From NCBI GenBank assembly GCA_963995525.1, contig OZ023206.1:42515178-42579177 (forward strand): a stretch of DNA of 64,000 nucleotides, read 5' to 3'. Within the stretch, counting starts at the first letter, position 1. Every line of letters starts with the position of its first letter. The notes under the pieces are model-generated. The model was not told the origin of the DNA, made no database searches, and was given only the letters and a program-made list of their open reading frames with translations. Below, in pieces: positions 51,600 through 64,000 of this stretch. The position numbers were made by a program, and so were the translations under genes. The stretch comes from Escarpia spicata. Taxonomy: Eukaryota; Annelida; Polychaeta; Sabellida; Siboglinidae.

Positions 51600-54500
51600 C
51601 GGCGGACGGATCCTTAATGTGGTCTTACCCCAAATAGATGTTTTGCATGTTACAAATCTTCACGAAGGCTAGACTGATATCAAGCTACACACATAACTAG
51701 ATTAACCACAAATGGGAATGCATGTTACCGTTTTATCTCCGTCACGTAAGTTACAAGAACATATTACGTAAGTTATAGGTGTGAAAACTCATCCCCATTT
51801 GATGTTTTATCTTGTCTAAAGCAGCAGTACATTCAGTACTCACGAGACAAACATGTCCCATGTCAAAGTGTTCGAACACAATTTATGCATATCATAGCAT
51901 AACGGTATTTTATGTGAACTTTTTTCGGCGGAAGGATCCTTAATGTGGTCTTACCCCAAATAGATGTTTTGCATGTTACAAATCTTCACGAAGGCTAGAC
52001 TGATATCAAGCTACACACATAACTAGATTAACCACAAATGGGAATGCATGTTACCGTTTTATCTCCGTCACGTAAGTTACAAGAACATATTACGTAAGTT
52101 ATAGGTGTGAAAACTCATCCCCATTTGATGTTTTATCTTGTCTAAAGCAGCAGTACATTCAGTACTCACGAGACAAACATGTCCCATGTCAAAGTGTTCG
52201 AACAAAATTTATGCATATCACAGCATAACGGTATTTTAAGTGGACTTTTCTCGGCGGACGGATCTTTAATGTGGTCTTACCCCAAATAGATGTTTTGCAT
52301 GTTACAAATCTTCACGAAGGCTAGACTGATATCAAGCTACACACATAACTAGATTAACCACAAATGGGAATGCATGTTACCGTTTTATCTCCATCACGTA
52401 AGTTACAAGAACATATTACGTAAGTTATAGGTGTGAAAACTCATCCCCATTTGATGTTTTATCTTGTCTAAAGCAGCAGTACATTCAGTACTCACGAGAC
52501 AAACATGTCCCATGTCAAAGTGTTCGAACACAATTTATGCATATCACAGCATAACGGTATTTTAAGTGAACTTTTTTCGGCGGACGGATCCTTAATGTGG
52601 TCTTACCCCAAATAGATGTTTTGCATGTTACAAATCTTCACGAAGGCTAGACTGATATCAAGCTACACACATATCTAGATTAACCACAAATGGGAATGCA
52701 TGTTACCGTTTTATCTCCGTCACGTAAGTTACAAGAACATATTACGTAAGTTATAGGTGTGAAAACTTATCCCCATTTGATGTTTTATCTTGTCTAAAGC
52801 AGCAGTACATTCAGTACTCACGAGACAAACATGTCCCATGTCAAAGTGTTCGAACAAAATTTATGCATATCACAGCATAACGGTATTTTAAGTGGACTTT
52901 TTTCGGCGGACGGATCCTTAATGTGGTCTTACCCCAAATAGATGTTTTGCATGTTACACATCTTCACGAAGGCTAGACTGATATCAAGCTACACACATAA
53001 CTAGATTAACCACAAATGGGAATGCATGTTACCGTTTTATCTCCGTCACGTAAGTTACAAGAACATATTACGTAAGTTATAGGTGTGAAAACTCATCCCC
53101 ATTTGATGTTTTATCTTGTCTAAAGCAGCAGTACATTCAGTACTCACGAGACAAACATGTCCCATTTCAAAGTGTTCGAACACAATTTATGCATATCACA
53201 GCATAACGGTATTTTAAGTGGACTTTTTTCGGCGGACGGATCCTTAATGTGGTCTTACCCCAAATAGATGTTTTGCATGTTACAAATCTTCACGAAGGCT
53301 AGACTGATATCAAGCTACACACATAACTAGATTAACCACAAATGGGAATGCATGTTACCGTTTTATCTCCGTCACGTAAGTTACAAGAACATATTACGTA
53401 AGTTATAGGTGTGAAAACTCATCCCCATTTGATGTTTTATCTTGTCTAAAGCAGCAGTACATTCAGTACTCACGAGACAAACATGTCCCATGTCAAAGTG
53501 TTCGAACACAATTTATGCATATCATAGCATAACGGTATTTTATGTGAACTTTTTTCGGCGGAAGGATCCTTAATGTGGTCTTACCCCAAATAGATGTTTT
53601 GCATGTTACAAATCTTCACGAAGGCTAGACTGATATCAAGCTACACACATAACTAGATTAACCACAAATGGGAATGCATGTTACCGTTTTATCTCCGTCA
53701 CGTAAGTTACAAGAACATATTACGTAAGTTATAGGTGTGAAAACTCATCCCCATTTGATGTTTTATCTTGTCTAAAGCAGCAGTACATTCAGTACTCACG
53801 AGACAAACATGTCCCATGTCAAAGTGTTCGAACAAAATTTATGCATATCACAGCATAACGGTATTTTAAGTGGACTTTTCTCGGCGGACGGATCTTTAAT
53901 GTGGTCTTACCCCAAATAGATGTTTTGCATGTTACAAATCTTCACGAAGGCTAGACTGATATCAAGCTACACACATAACTAGATTAACCACAAATGGGAA
54001 TGCATGTTACCGTTTTATCTCCATCACGTAAGTTACAAGAACATATTACGTAAGTTATAGGTGTGAAAACTCATCCCCATTTGATGTTTTATCTTGTCTA
54101 AAGCAGCAGTACATTCAGTACTCACGAGACAAACATGTCCCATGTCAAAGTGTTCGAACACAATTTATGCATATCACAGCATAACGGTATTTTAAGTGAA
54201 CTTTTTTCGGCGGACGGATCCTTAATGTGGTCTTACCCCAAATAGATGTTTTGCATGTTACAAATCTTCACGAAGGCTAGACTGATATCAAGCTACACAC
54301 ATATCTAGATTAACCACAAATGGGAATGCATGTTACCGTTTTATCTCCGTCACGTAAGTTACAAGAACATATTACGTAAGTTATAGGTAAACTTATCCCC
54401 ATTTGATGTTTTATCTTGTCTAAAGCAGCAGTACATTCAGTACTCACGAGACAAACATGTCCCATGTCAAAGTGTTCGAACAAAATTTATGCATATCACA

Positions 54501-54885
54501 GCATAACGGTATTTTAAGTGGACTTTTTTCTGCGGACGGATCCTTAATGTGGTCTTACCCCAAATAGATGTTTTGCATGTTACACATCTTCACGAAGGCT
54601 AGACTGATATCAAGCTACACACATAACTAGATTAACCACAAATGGGAATGCATGTTACCGTTTTATCTCCGTCACGTAAGTTACAAGAACATATTACGTA
54701 AGTTATAGGTGTGAAAACTCATCCCCATTTGATGTTTTATCTTGTCTAAAGCAGCAGTACATTCAGTACTCACGAGACAAACATGTCCCATTTCAAAGTG
54801 TTCGAACACAATTTATGCATATCACAGCATAACGGTATTTTAAGTGGACTTTTTTCGGCGGACGGATCCTTAATGTGGTCTTACC
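51600..54885 (-). repeat. Tandem pentamer duplication in the reverse arm
   Basis: About 1.65 kb is repeated in tandem with a shift of 1630 bp (1626 after a 4-bp deletion). Shared rare markers are TTTATGTGAAC (51909 and 53539), GGATCTTTAATG (52260 and 53890), ATCTCCATCACG, CACATATCTAG (52668 and 54298), GTTACACATCTTC and CCCATTTCAAAG. Confidence 0.92.
54381..54400 (-). repeat. 4-bp deletion variant, 322-bp unit
   Basis: Reads TTATAGGTAAACTTATCC where the sister copy 1630 bp upstream reads TTATAGGTGTGAAAACTTATCC split as GGTGTGAAAAC. Four bases are missing and no other unit shows this. It postdates the pentamer duplication. Confidence 0.92.
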
Positions 54886-57049
54886 CCAAATATATGTTTT
54901 GCATGTTACAAATCTTCACGAAGGCTAGACTGATATCAAGGTACACACATAACTAGATTAACCACAAATGGGAATGCATGTTACCGTTTTATCTCCGTCA
55001 CGTAAGTTACAAGAACATATTACGTAAGTTATAGGTGTGAAAACTCATCCCCATTTGATGTTTTATCTTGTCTAAAGCAGCAGTACATTCAGTACTCACG
55101 AGACAAACATGTCCCATGTCAAAGTGTTCGAACACAATTTATGCATATCACAGCATAACGGTATTTTAAGTGAACTTTTTTCGGCGGACGGATCCTTAAT
55201 GTGGTCTTACCCCAAATAGATGTTTTGCATGTTACAAATCTTCACGAAGGCTAAACTGATATCAAGCTACACACATAACTAGATTAACCACAAATGGGAA
55301 TGCATGTTACCGTTTTATCTCCGTCACGTAAGTTACAAGAACATATTACGTAAGTTATAGGTGTGAAAACTTATCCCCATTTGATGTTTTATCTTGTCTA
55401 AAGCAGCAGTACATTCAGTACTCACGAGACAAACATGTCCCATGTCAAAGTGTTCGAACAAAATTTATGCATATCACAGCATAACGGTATTTTAAGTGGA
55501 CTTTTTTCGGCGGACGGATCCTTAATGTGGTCTTACCCCAAATATATGTTTTGCATGTTACAAATCTTCACGAAGGCTAGACTGATATCAAGCTACACAC
55601 ATAACTAGATTAACCACAAATGGGAATGCATGTTACCGTTTTATCTCCGTCACGTATGTTACAAGAACATATTACGTAAGTTATAGGTGTGAAAACTCAT
55701 CCCCATTTGATGTTTTATCTTGTCTAAAGCAGCAGTACATTCAGTACTCACGAGACAAACATGTCCCGTGTCAAAGTGTTCGAACAAAATGTATGCATAT
55801 CACAGCATAACGGTATTTTAAGTGGACTTTTTTCGGCGGACGGATCCTTAATGTGGTCTTACCCCAAATAGATGTTTTGCATGTTACAAATCTTCACGAA
55901 GGCTAGACTGATATCAAGCTACACACATAACTAGATTAACCACAAATGGGAATGCATGTTACCGTTTTATCTCCGTCACGTAAGTTACAAGAACATATTA
56001 CGTAAGTTATAGGTGTGAAAACTCATCCCCATTTGATGTTTTATCTTGTCTAAAGCAGCAGTACATTCAGTACTCACGAGACAAACATGTCCCATGTCAA
56101 ATTGTTCGAACACAATTTATGCATATCACAGCAGAACGGTATTTTAAGTGAACTTTTTTCGGCGGACGGATCCTTAATGTGGTCTTACCCCAAATAGATG
56201 TTTTGCATGTTACAAATCTTCACGAAGGCTAGACTGATATCAAGCTACACACATAACTAGATTAACCACAAATGGGAATGCATGTTACCGTTTTATCTCC
56301 GTCACGTAAGTTACAAGAACATATTGCGTAAGTTATAGGTGTGAAAACTTATCCCCATTTGATGTTTTATCTTGTCTAAAGCAGCAGTACATTCAGTACT
56401 CACGAGACAAACATGTCCCATGTCAAAGTGTTCGAACAAAATTTATGCATATCACAGCATAACGGTATTTTAAGTGGACTTTTTTCGGCGGACGGATCCT
56501 TAATGTGGTCTTACCCCAAATAGATGTTTTGCATGTTACAAATCTTCACGAAGGCTATACTGATATCAAGCTACACACATAACTAGATTAACCACAAATG
56601 GGAATGCATGTTACCGTTTTATCTCCGTCACGTAAGTTACAAGAACATATTACGTAAGTTATAGGTGTGAAAACTCATCCCCATTTGATGTTTTATCTTG
56701 TCTAAAGCAGCAGTACATTCAGTACTCACGAGACAAACATGTCCCATTTCAAAGTGTTCGAACACAATTTATGCATATCACAGCATAACGGTATTTTAAG
56801 TGGACTTTTTTCGGCGGACGGATCCTTAATGTGGTCTTACCCCAAATATATGTTTTGCATGTTACAAATCTTCACGAAGGCTAGACTGATATCAAGGTAC
56901 ACACATAACTAGATTAACCACAAATGGGAATGCATGTTACCGTTTTATCTCCGTCACGTAAGTTACAAGAACATATTACGTAAGTTATAGGTGTGAAAAC
57001 TCATCCCCATTTGATGTTTTATCTTGTCTAAAGCAGCAGTACATTCAGT

Positions 57050-59005
57050 ACTCACGAGACAAACATGTCCCATGTCAAAGTGTTCGAACAAAATTTATGC
57101 AAATCACAGCATAACGGTATTTTAAGTGGACTTTTTTCGGCGGACGGATCCTTAATGTGGTCTTACCCCAAATATATGTTTTGCATGTTACAAATCTTCA
57201 CGAAGGCTAGACTGATATCAAGCTACACACATAACTAGATTAACCACAAATGGGAATGCATGTTACCGTTTTATCTCCGTCACGTATGTTACAAGAACAT
57301 ATTACGTAAGTTATAGGTGTGAAAACTCATCCCCATTTGATGTTTTATCTTGTCTAAAGCAGCAGTACATTCAGTACTCACGAGACAAACATGTCCCATT
57401 TCAAAGTGTTCGAACACAATTTATGCATATCACAGCATAACGGTATTTTAAGTGGACTTTTTTCGGCGGACGGATCCTTAATGTGGTCTTACCCCAAATA
57501 TATGTTTTGCATGTTACAAATCTTCACGAAGGCTAGACTGATATCAAGGTACACACATAACTAGATTAACCACAAATGGGAATGCATGTTACCGTTTTAT
57601 CTCCGTCACGTAAGTTACAAGAACATATTACGTAAGTTATAGGTGTGAAAACTCATCCCCATTTGATGTTTTATCTTGTCTAAAGCAGCAGTACATTCAG
57701 TACTCACGAGACAAACATGTCCCATGTCAAAGTGTTCGAACACAATTTATGCATATCACAGCATAACGGTATTTTAAGTGAACTTTTTTCGGCGGACGGA
57801 TCCTTAATGTGGTCTTACCCCAAATAGATGTTTTGCATGTTACAAATCTTCACGAAGGCTAAACTGATATCAAGCTACACACATAACTAGATTAACCACA
57901 AATGGGAATGCATGTTACCGTTTTATCTCCGTCACGTAAGTTACAAGAACATATTACGTAAGTTATAGGTGTGAAAACTCATCCCCATTTGATGTTTTAT
58001 CTTGTCTAAAGCAGCAGTACATTCAGTACTCACGAGACAAACATGTCCCATGTCAAAGTGTTCGAACAAAATTTATGCAAATCACAGCATAACGGTATTT
58101 TAAGTGGACTTTTTTCGGCGGACGGATCCTTAATGTGGTCTTACCCCAAATATATGTTTTGCATGTTACAAATCTTCACGAAGGCTAGACTGATATCAAG
58201 CTACACACATAACTAGATTAACCACAAATGGGAATGCATGTTACCGTTTTATCTCCGTCACGTATGTTACAAGAACATATTACGTAAGTTATAGGTGTGA
58301 AAACTCATCCCCATTTGATGTTTTATCTTGTCTAAAGCAGCAGTACATTCAGTACTCACGAGACAAACATGTCCCATTTCAAAGTGTTCGAACACAATTT
58401 ATGCATATCACAGCATAACGGTATTTTAAGTGGACTTTTTTCGGCGGACGGATCCTTAATGTGGTCTTACCCCAAATATATGTTTTGCATGTTACAATTC
58501 TTCACGAAGGCTAGACTGATATCAAGGTACACACATAACTAGATTAACCACAAATGGGAATGCATGTTACCGTTTTATCTCCGTCACGTAAGTTACAAGA
58601 ACATATTACGTAAGTTATAGGTGTGAAAACTCATCCCCATTTGATGTTTTATCTTGTCTAAAGCAGCAGTACATTCAGTACTCACGAGACAAACATGTCC
58701 CATGTCAAAGTGTTCGAACACAATTTATGCATATCACAGCATAACGGTATTTTAAGTGAACTTTTTTCGGCGGACGGATCCTTAATGTGGTCTTACCCCA
58801 AATAGATGTTTTGCATGTTACAAATCTTCACGAAGGCTAAACTGATATCAAGCTACACACATAACTAGATTAACCACAAATGGGAATGCATGTTACCGTT
58901 TTATCTCCGTCACGTAAGTTACAAGAACATATTACGTAAGTTATAGGTGTGAAAACTTATCCCCATTTGATGTTTTATCTTGTCTAAAGCAGCAGTACAT
59001 TCAGT
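57050..59005 (-). repeat. Tandem trimer duplication (2 x 978 bp)
   Basis: Units 57050, 57376 and 57702 repeat as 58028, 58354 and 58680. Shared marks in order are GCAAATCACAG with CGTATGTTAC, CCCATTTCAAAG with CAAGGTACAC, and AAGTGAAC with GGCTAAACTG. The second copy has a private TTACAATTCTTC. Confidence 0.9.
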
Positions 59006-59331
59006 ACTCACGAGACAAACATGTCCCATATCAAAGTGTTCGAAAAAAATTTATGCATATCACAGCATAACGGTATTTTAAGTGGACTTTTTTCGGCGGA
59101 CGGATCCTTAATGTGGTCTTACCCCAAATATATGTTTTGCATGTTACAAATCTTCACGAAGGCTAGACTGATATCAAGCTACACACATAACTAGATTAAC
59201 CACAAATGGGAATGCATGTTACCGTTTTATCTCCGTCACGTATGTTACAAGAACATATTACGTAAGTTATAGGTGTGAAAACTCATCCCCATTTGATGTT
59301 TTATCTTGTCTAAAGCTGCAGTACATTCAGT

Positions 59332-62300
59332 ACTCACGAGACAAACATGTCCCGTGTCAAAGTGTTCGAACAAAATTTATGCATATCACAGCATAACGGT
59401 ATTTTAAGTGGACTTTTTTCGGCGGACGGATCCTTAATGTGGTCTTACCCCAAATAGATGTTTTGCATGTTACAAATCTTCACGAAGGCTAGACTGATAT
59501 CAAGCTACACACATAACTAGATTAACCACAAATGGGAATGCATGTTACCGTTTTATCTCCGTCACGTAAGTTACAAGAACATATTACGTAAGTTATAGGT
59601 GTGAAAACTCATCCCCATTTGATGTTTTATCTTGTCTAAAGCAGCAGTACATTCAGTACTCACGAGACAAACATGTCCCATGTCAAAGTGTTCGAACACA
59701 ATTTATGCATATCACAGCATAACGGTATTTTAAGTGAACTTTTTTCGGCGGACGGATCCTTAATGTGGTCTTACCCCAAATATATGTTTTGCATGTTACA
59801 AATCTTCACGAAGGCTAGACTGATATCAAGCTACACACATAACTAGATTAACCACAAATGGGAATGCATGTTACCGTTTTATATCCGTCACGTAAGTTAC
59901 AAGAACATATTACGTAAGTTATAGGTGTGAAAACTTATCCCCATTTGATGTTTTATCTTGTCTAAAGCAGCAGTACATTCAGTACTCACGAGACAAACAT
60001 GTCCCATGTCAAAGTGTTCGAACAAAATTTATGCATATCACAGCATAACGGTATTTTAAGTGGACTTTTTTCGGCGGACGGATCCTTAATGTGGTCTTAC
60101 CCCAAATAGATGTTTTGAATGTTACAAATCTTCACGAAGGCTAGACTGATATCAAGCTACACACATAACTAGATTAACCACAAATGGGAATGCATGTTAC
60201 CGTTTTATCTTCGTCACGTAAGTTACAAGAACATATTACGTAAGTTATAGGTGTGAAAACTCATCCCCATTTGATGTTTTATCTTGTCTAAAGCAGCAGT
60301 ACATTCAGTACTCACGAGACAAACATGTCCCATGTCAAAGTGTTCGAACACAATTTATGCATATCACAGCATAACGGTATTTTAAGTGAACTTTTTTCGG
60401 CGGACGGATCCTTAATGTGGTCTTACCCCAAATAGATGTTTTGCATGTTACAAATCTTCACGAAGGCTAGACTGATATCAAGCTACACACATAACTAGAT
60501 TAACCACAAATGGGAATGCATGTTACCGTTTTATCTCCGTCACGTAAGTTACAAGAACATATTACGTAAGTTATAGGTGTGAAAACTTATCCCCATTTGA
60601 TGTTTTATCTTGTCTAAAGCAGCAGTACATTCAGTACTCACGAGACAAACATGTCCCATGTCAAAGTGTTCGAACAAAATTTATGCATATCACAGCATAA
60701 CGGTATTTTAAGTGGACTTTTTTCGGCGGACGGATCCTTAATGTGGTCTTACCCCAAATAGATGTTTTGCATGTTACAAATCTTCACGAAGGCTATACTG
60801 ATATCAAGCTACACACATAACTAGATTAACCACAAATGGGAATGCATGTTACCGTTTTATCTCCGTCACGTAAGTTACAAGAACATATTACGTAAGTTAT
60901 AGGTGTGAAAACTCATCCCCATTTGATGTTTTATCTTGTCTAAAGCAGCATTACATTCAGTACTCACGAGACAAACATGTCCCATTTCAAAGTGTTCGAA
61001 CACAATTTATGCATATCACAGCATAACGGTATTTTAAGTGGACTTTTTTCGGCGGACGGATCCTTAATGTGGTCTTACCCCAAATATATGTTTTGCATGT
61101 TACAAATCTTCACGAAGGCTAGACTGATATCAAGGTACACACATAACTAGATTAACCACAAATGGGAATGCATGTTACCGTTTTATCTCCGTCACGTAAG
61201 TTACAAGAACATATTACGTAAGTTATAGGTGTGAAAACTCATCCCCATTTGATGTTTTATCTTGTCTAAAGCAGCAGTACATTCAGTACTCACGAGACAA
61301 ACATGTCCCGTGTCAAAGTGTTCGAACAAAATTTATGCATATCAGAGCATAACGGTATTTTAAGTGGACTTTTTTCGGCGGACGGATCCTTAATGTGGTC
61401 TTACCCCAAATAGATGTTTTGCATGTTACAAATCTTCACGAAGGCTAGACTGATATCAAGCTACACACATAACTAGATTAACCACAAATGGGAATGCATG
61501 TTACCGTTTTATCTCCGTCACGTAAGTTACAAGAACATATTACGAAAGTTATAGGTGTGAAAACTCATCCCCATTTGATGTTTTATCTTGTCTAAAGCAG
61601 CAGTACATTCAGTACTCACGAGACAAACATGTCCCATGTCAAAGTGTTCGAACACAATTTATGCATATCACAGCATAACGGTATTTTAAGTGAACTTTTT
61701 TCGGCGGACGGATCCTTAATGTGGTCTTACCCCAAATATATGTTTTGCATGTTACAAATCTTCACGAAGGCTAGACTGATATCAAGCTACACACATAACT
61801 AGATTAACCACAAATGGGAATGCATGTTACCGTTTTATATCCGTCACGTAAGTTACAAGAACATATTACGTAAGTTATAGGTGTGAAAACTTATCCCCAT
61901 TTGATGTTTTATCTTGTCTAAAGCAGCAGTACATTCAGTACTCACGAGACAAACATGTCCCATGTCAAAGTGTTCGAACAAAATTTATGCATATCACAGC
62001 ATAACGGTATTTTAAGTGGACTTTTTTCGGCGGACGGATCCTTAATGTGGTCTTACCCCAAATAGATGTTTTGAATGTTACAAATCTTCACGAAGGCTAG
62101 ACTGATATCAAGCTACACACATAACTAGATTAACCACAAATGGGAATGCATGTTACCGTTTTATCTTCGTCACGTAAGTTACAAGAACATATTACGTAAG
62201 TTATAGGTGTGAAAACTCATCCCCATTTGATGTTTTATCTTGTCTAAAGCAGCAGTACATTCAGTACTCACGAGACAAACATGTCCCGTGTCAAAGTGTT

Positions 62301-63243
62301 CGAACACAATTTATGCATATCACAGCATAACGGTATTTTAAGTGAACTTTTTTCGGCGGACGGATCCTTAATGTGGTCTTACCCCAAATAGATGTTTTGC
62401 ATGTTACAAATCTTCACGAAGGCTAGACTGATATCAAGCTACACACATAACTAGATTAACCACAAATGGGAATGCATGTTACCGTTTTATCTCCGTCACG
62501 TAAGTTACAAGAACATATTACGTAAGTTATAGGTGTGAAAACTTATCCCCATTTGATGTTTTATCTTGTCTAAAGCAGCAGTACATTCAGTACTCACGAG
62601 ACAAACATGTCCCATGTCAAAGTGTTCGAACAAAATTTATGCATATCACAGCATAACGGTATTTTAAGTGGACTTTTTTCGGCGGACGGATCCTTAATGT
62701 GGTCTTACCCCAAATAGATGTTTTGCATGTTACAAATCTTCACGAAGGCTATACTGATATCAAGCTACACACATAACTAGATTAACCACAAATGGGAATG
62801 CATGTTACCGTTTTATCTCCGTCACGTAAGTTACAAGAACATATTACGTAAGTTATAGGTGTGAAAACTCATCCCCATTTGATGTTTTATCTTGTCTAAA
62901 GCAGCATTACATTCAGTACTCACGAGACAAACATGTCCCATTTCAAAGTGTTCGAACACAATTTATGCATATCACAGCATAACGGTATTTTAAGTGGACT
63001 TTTTTCGGCGGACGGATCCTTAATGTGGTCTTACCCCAAATATATGTTTTGCATGTTACAAATCTTCACGAAGGCTAGACTGATATCAAGGTACACACAT
63101 AACTAGATTAACCACAAATGGGAATGCATGTTACCGTTTTATCTCCGTCACGTAAGTTACAAGAACATATTACGTAAGTTATAGGTGTGAAAACTCATCC
63201 CCATTTGATGTTTTATCTTGTCTAAAGCAGCAGTACATTCAGT
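59332..63243 (-). repeat. Tandem hexamer duplication (2 x 1956 bp)
   Basis: Six monomers from 59332 recur from 61288 with a shift of exactly 1956 bp. Shared rare markers are TCCCGTGTC, TTTATATCCG (a at 59881 and 61837), TTTTGAATGTTAC, TTTATCTTCGTC, GGCTATACTG and GCAGCATTACATT. Private changes are GCTGCAGTAC in the first copy and ATCAGAGC in the second. The unit at 63244 and TTTATATCCG at 63793 suggest a further partial copy running off the window. Confidence 0.92.
60310..60635 (-). repeat. Representative reverse-arm monomer (326 bp)
   Basis: One anchor-to-anchor unit of the reverse arm. It reads AACACAATTTATGC, AAGTGAAC, then TTCGGCGGACGG, BamHI GGATCC and AAATAGATG, on the complementary sense to the forward monomer. 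The same palindromes and the BamHI and EcoRV sites are present. It carries AAGTGAACTTTTTTCGG where forward class B reads as the complement of GAAAATAGTTCACTT. The arms therefore share the T-for-C change but not the neighbouring A-to-T change. Confidence 0.9.
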
Positions 63244-64000
63244 ACTCACGAGACAAACATGTCCCATGTCAAAGTGTTCGAACAAAATTTATGCATATCA
63301 CAGCATAACGGTATTTTAAGTGGACTTTTTTCGGCGGACGGATCCTTAATGTGGTCTTACCCCAAATAGATGTTTTGAATGTTACAAATCTTCACGAAGG
63401 CTAGACTGATATCAAGCTACACACATAACTAGATTAACCACAAATGGGAATGCATGTTACCGTTTTATCTCCGTCACGTAAGTTACAAGAACATATTACG
63501 TAAGTTATAGGTGTGAAAACTCATCCCCATTTGATGTTTTATCTTGTCTAAAGCAGCAGTACATTCAGTACTCACGAGACAAACATGTCCCATGTCAAAG
63601 TGTTCGAACACAATTTATGCATATCACAGCATAACGGTATTTTAAGTGAACTTTTTTCGGCGGACGGATCCTTAATGTGGTCTTACCCCAAATAGATGTT
63701 TTGCATGTTACAAATCTTCACGAAGGCTAGACTGATATCAAGCTACACACATAACTAGATTAACCACAAATGGGAATGCATGTTACCGTTTTATATCCGT
63801 CACGTAAGTTACAAGAACATATTACGTAAGTTATAGGTGTGAAAACTTATCCCCATTTGATGTTTTATCTTGTCTAAAGCAGCAGTACATTCAGTACTCA
63901 CGAGACAAACATGTCCCATGTCAAAGTGTTCGAACAAAATGTATGCATATCACAGCATAACGGTATTTTAAGTGGACTTTTTTCGGCGGACGGATCCTTA

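Larger units (their letters stand above)
49305..51895 (-). repeat. Reverse-arm block 8, overlapping pentamer repeat (shift 1630 bp)
   Basis: The stretch 49305-50265 recurs at 50935-51895 with a shift of 1630 bp (five monomers). It starts at the T-tract in both copies and includes TTTTCCATGTTAC, GTCCCATATCAAAG and GACTTTTCTCGG. The end of the next unit (GTCCCCTGTC to GTCATAGG, 50534 onward) instead matches 46947, shift 3587 bp. Confidence 0.85.
43201..64000 (-). repeat. Satellite array, reverse arm (about 64 monomers)
   Basis: Same satellite in the opposite orientation. The anchor ACTCACGAGAC (reverse complement of the monomer end) starts at 43361, 43687, 44013 and onward to 63896. That is 64 anchors separated by 326 bp, with two exceptions: one 327-bp step after 47273 and one 322-bp step after 54120. 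It continues past the window end. It has no 318-bp units and no copy of the CATTTAACTTA variant, the complement of the common forward-arm B class. Recurrent private variants include GGAAGGATCC, TTCGGCTGACGG, CAAGGTACAC, CCCATTTCAAAG, CGTATGTTAC and GAAAACTTATCC. Confidence 0.99.

Noticed and set aside
1..64000. CRISPR array
   Set aside because: Spacing is regular, but the whole 326-bp period is repeated sequence with no variable spacers, and no cas-like gene is present.
1..64000. Ribosomal DNA spacer, telomeric repeat or retrotransposon LTR array
   Set aside because: No rRNA sequence, no TTTAGGG/TTAGGG runs, and no LTR ends, primer site or coding remnant between monomers.

Overview
The window holds one thing: a tandem satellite DNA with a 326-bp monomer. 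It fills all 63.8 kb of determined sequence, leaving only a 200-base run of N. I see no gene, RNA gene, transposon, CRISPR array or unique sequence. This points to a nuclear eukaryotic genome, in centromeric, pericentromeric or other heterochromatin, from a long-read assembly. The monomer is about 37% GC by hand count. Nearly every copy has one BamHI site (GGATCC). A unit of about 327 bp with a BamHI site recalls the centromeric BamHI satellite (pBV family) of Beta vulgaris. That is a match of length and enzyme only, because I cannot align to the published sequence, so the species is a hypothesis.

Layout. Bases 1-43000 carry 132 full monomers plus 63 bp of a 133rd on the + strand, starting at 1, 326, 652, 978, 1304 and so on to 42938. 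Bases 43001-43200 are N. Bases 43201-64000 carry about 64 monomers in the opposite orientation. The array therefore changes strand exactly at the assembly gap. The two arms are also different sub-populations. The forward arm has an 8-bp-deleted 318-bp monomer class (11 copies) and a class marked by GTAAGTTAAATG, neither of which I found in the reverse arm. The reverse arm has its own private variants.

Higher-order structure. In the forward arm monomers fall into recurring classes, here called G, A, B, C, D, E and F. They appear in preferred orders such as C-D-E-F-B or D-E-F-B-C-B. Blocks of 4 to 14 monomers recur nearly identically, in tandem (shifts 1304, 1955 and 2598 bp) or dispersed (shifts 3570, 4230, 5534, 9764, about 10.4 kb and 16.3-16.9 kb). 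In the reverse arm the blocks are shorter (3 to 7 monomers; shifts 978, 1304, 1630, 1956 and 2283 bp). Nearly all shifts are whole numbers of monomers once the few length variants are counted. This is the pattern expected from unequal exchange and conversion between misaligned monomers. Several monomers are mosaics of two classes, so exchange also broke inside monomers.

Nothing here works as a gene set. Any role would be structural, such as centromeric or heterochromatic chromatin. The points most worth a second look are the strand switch at the gap, the two distinct sub-populations, the repeated gain or loss of one particular monomer pair, and faint signs that the 326-bp unit is an old dimer of two halves of about 160 bp.
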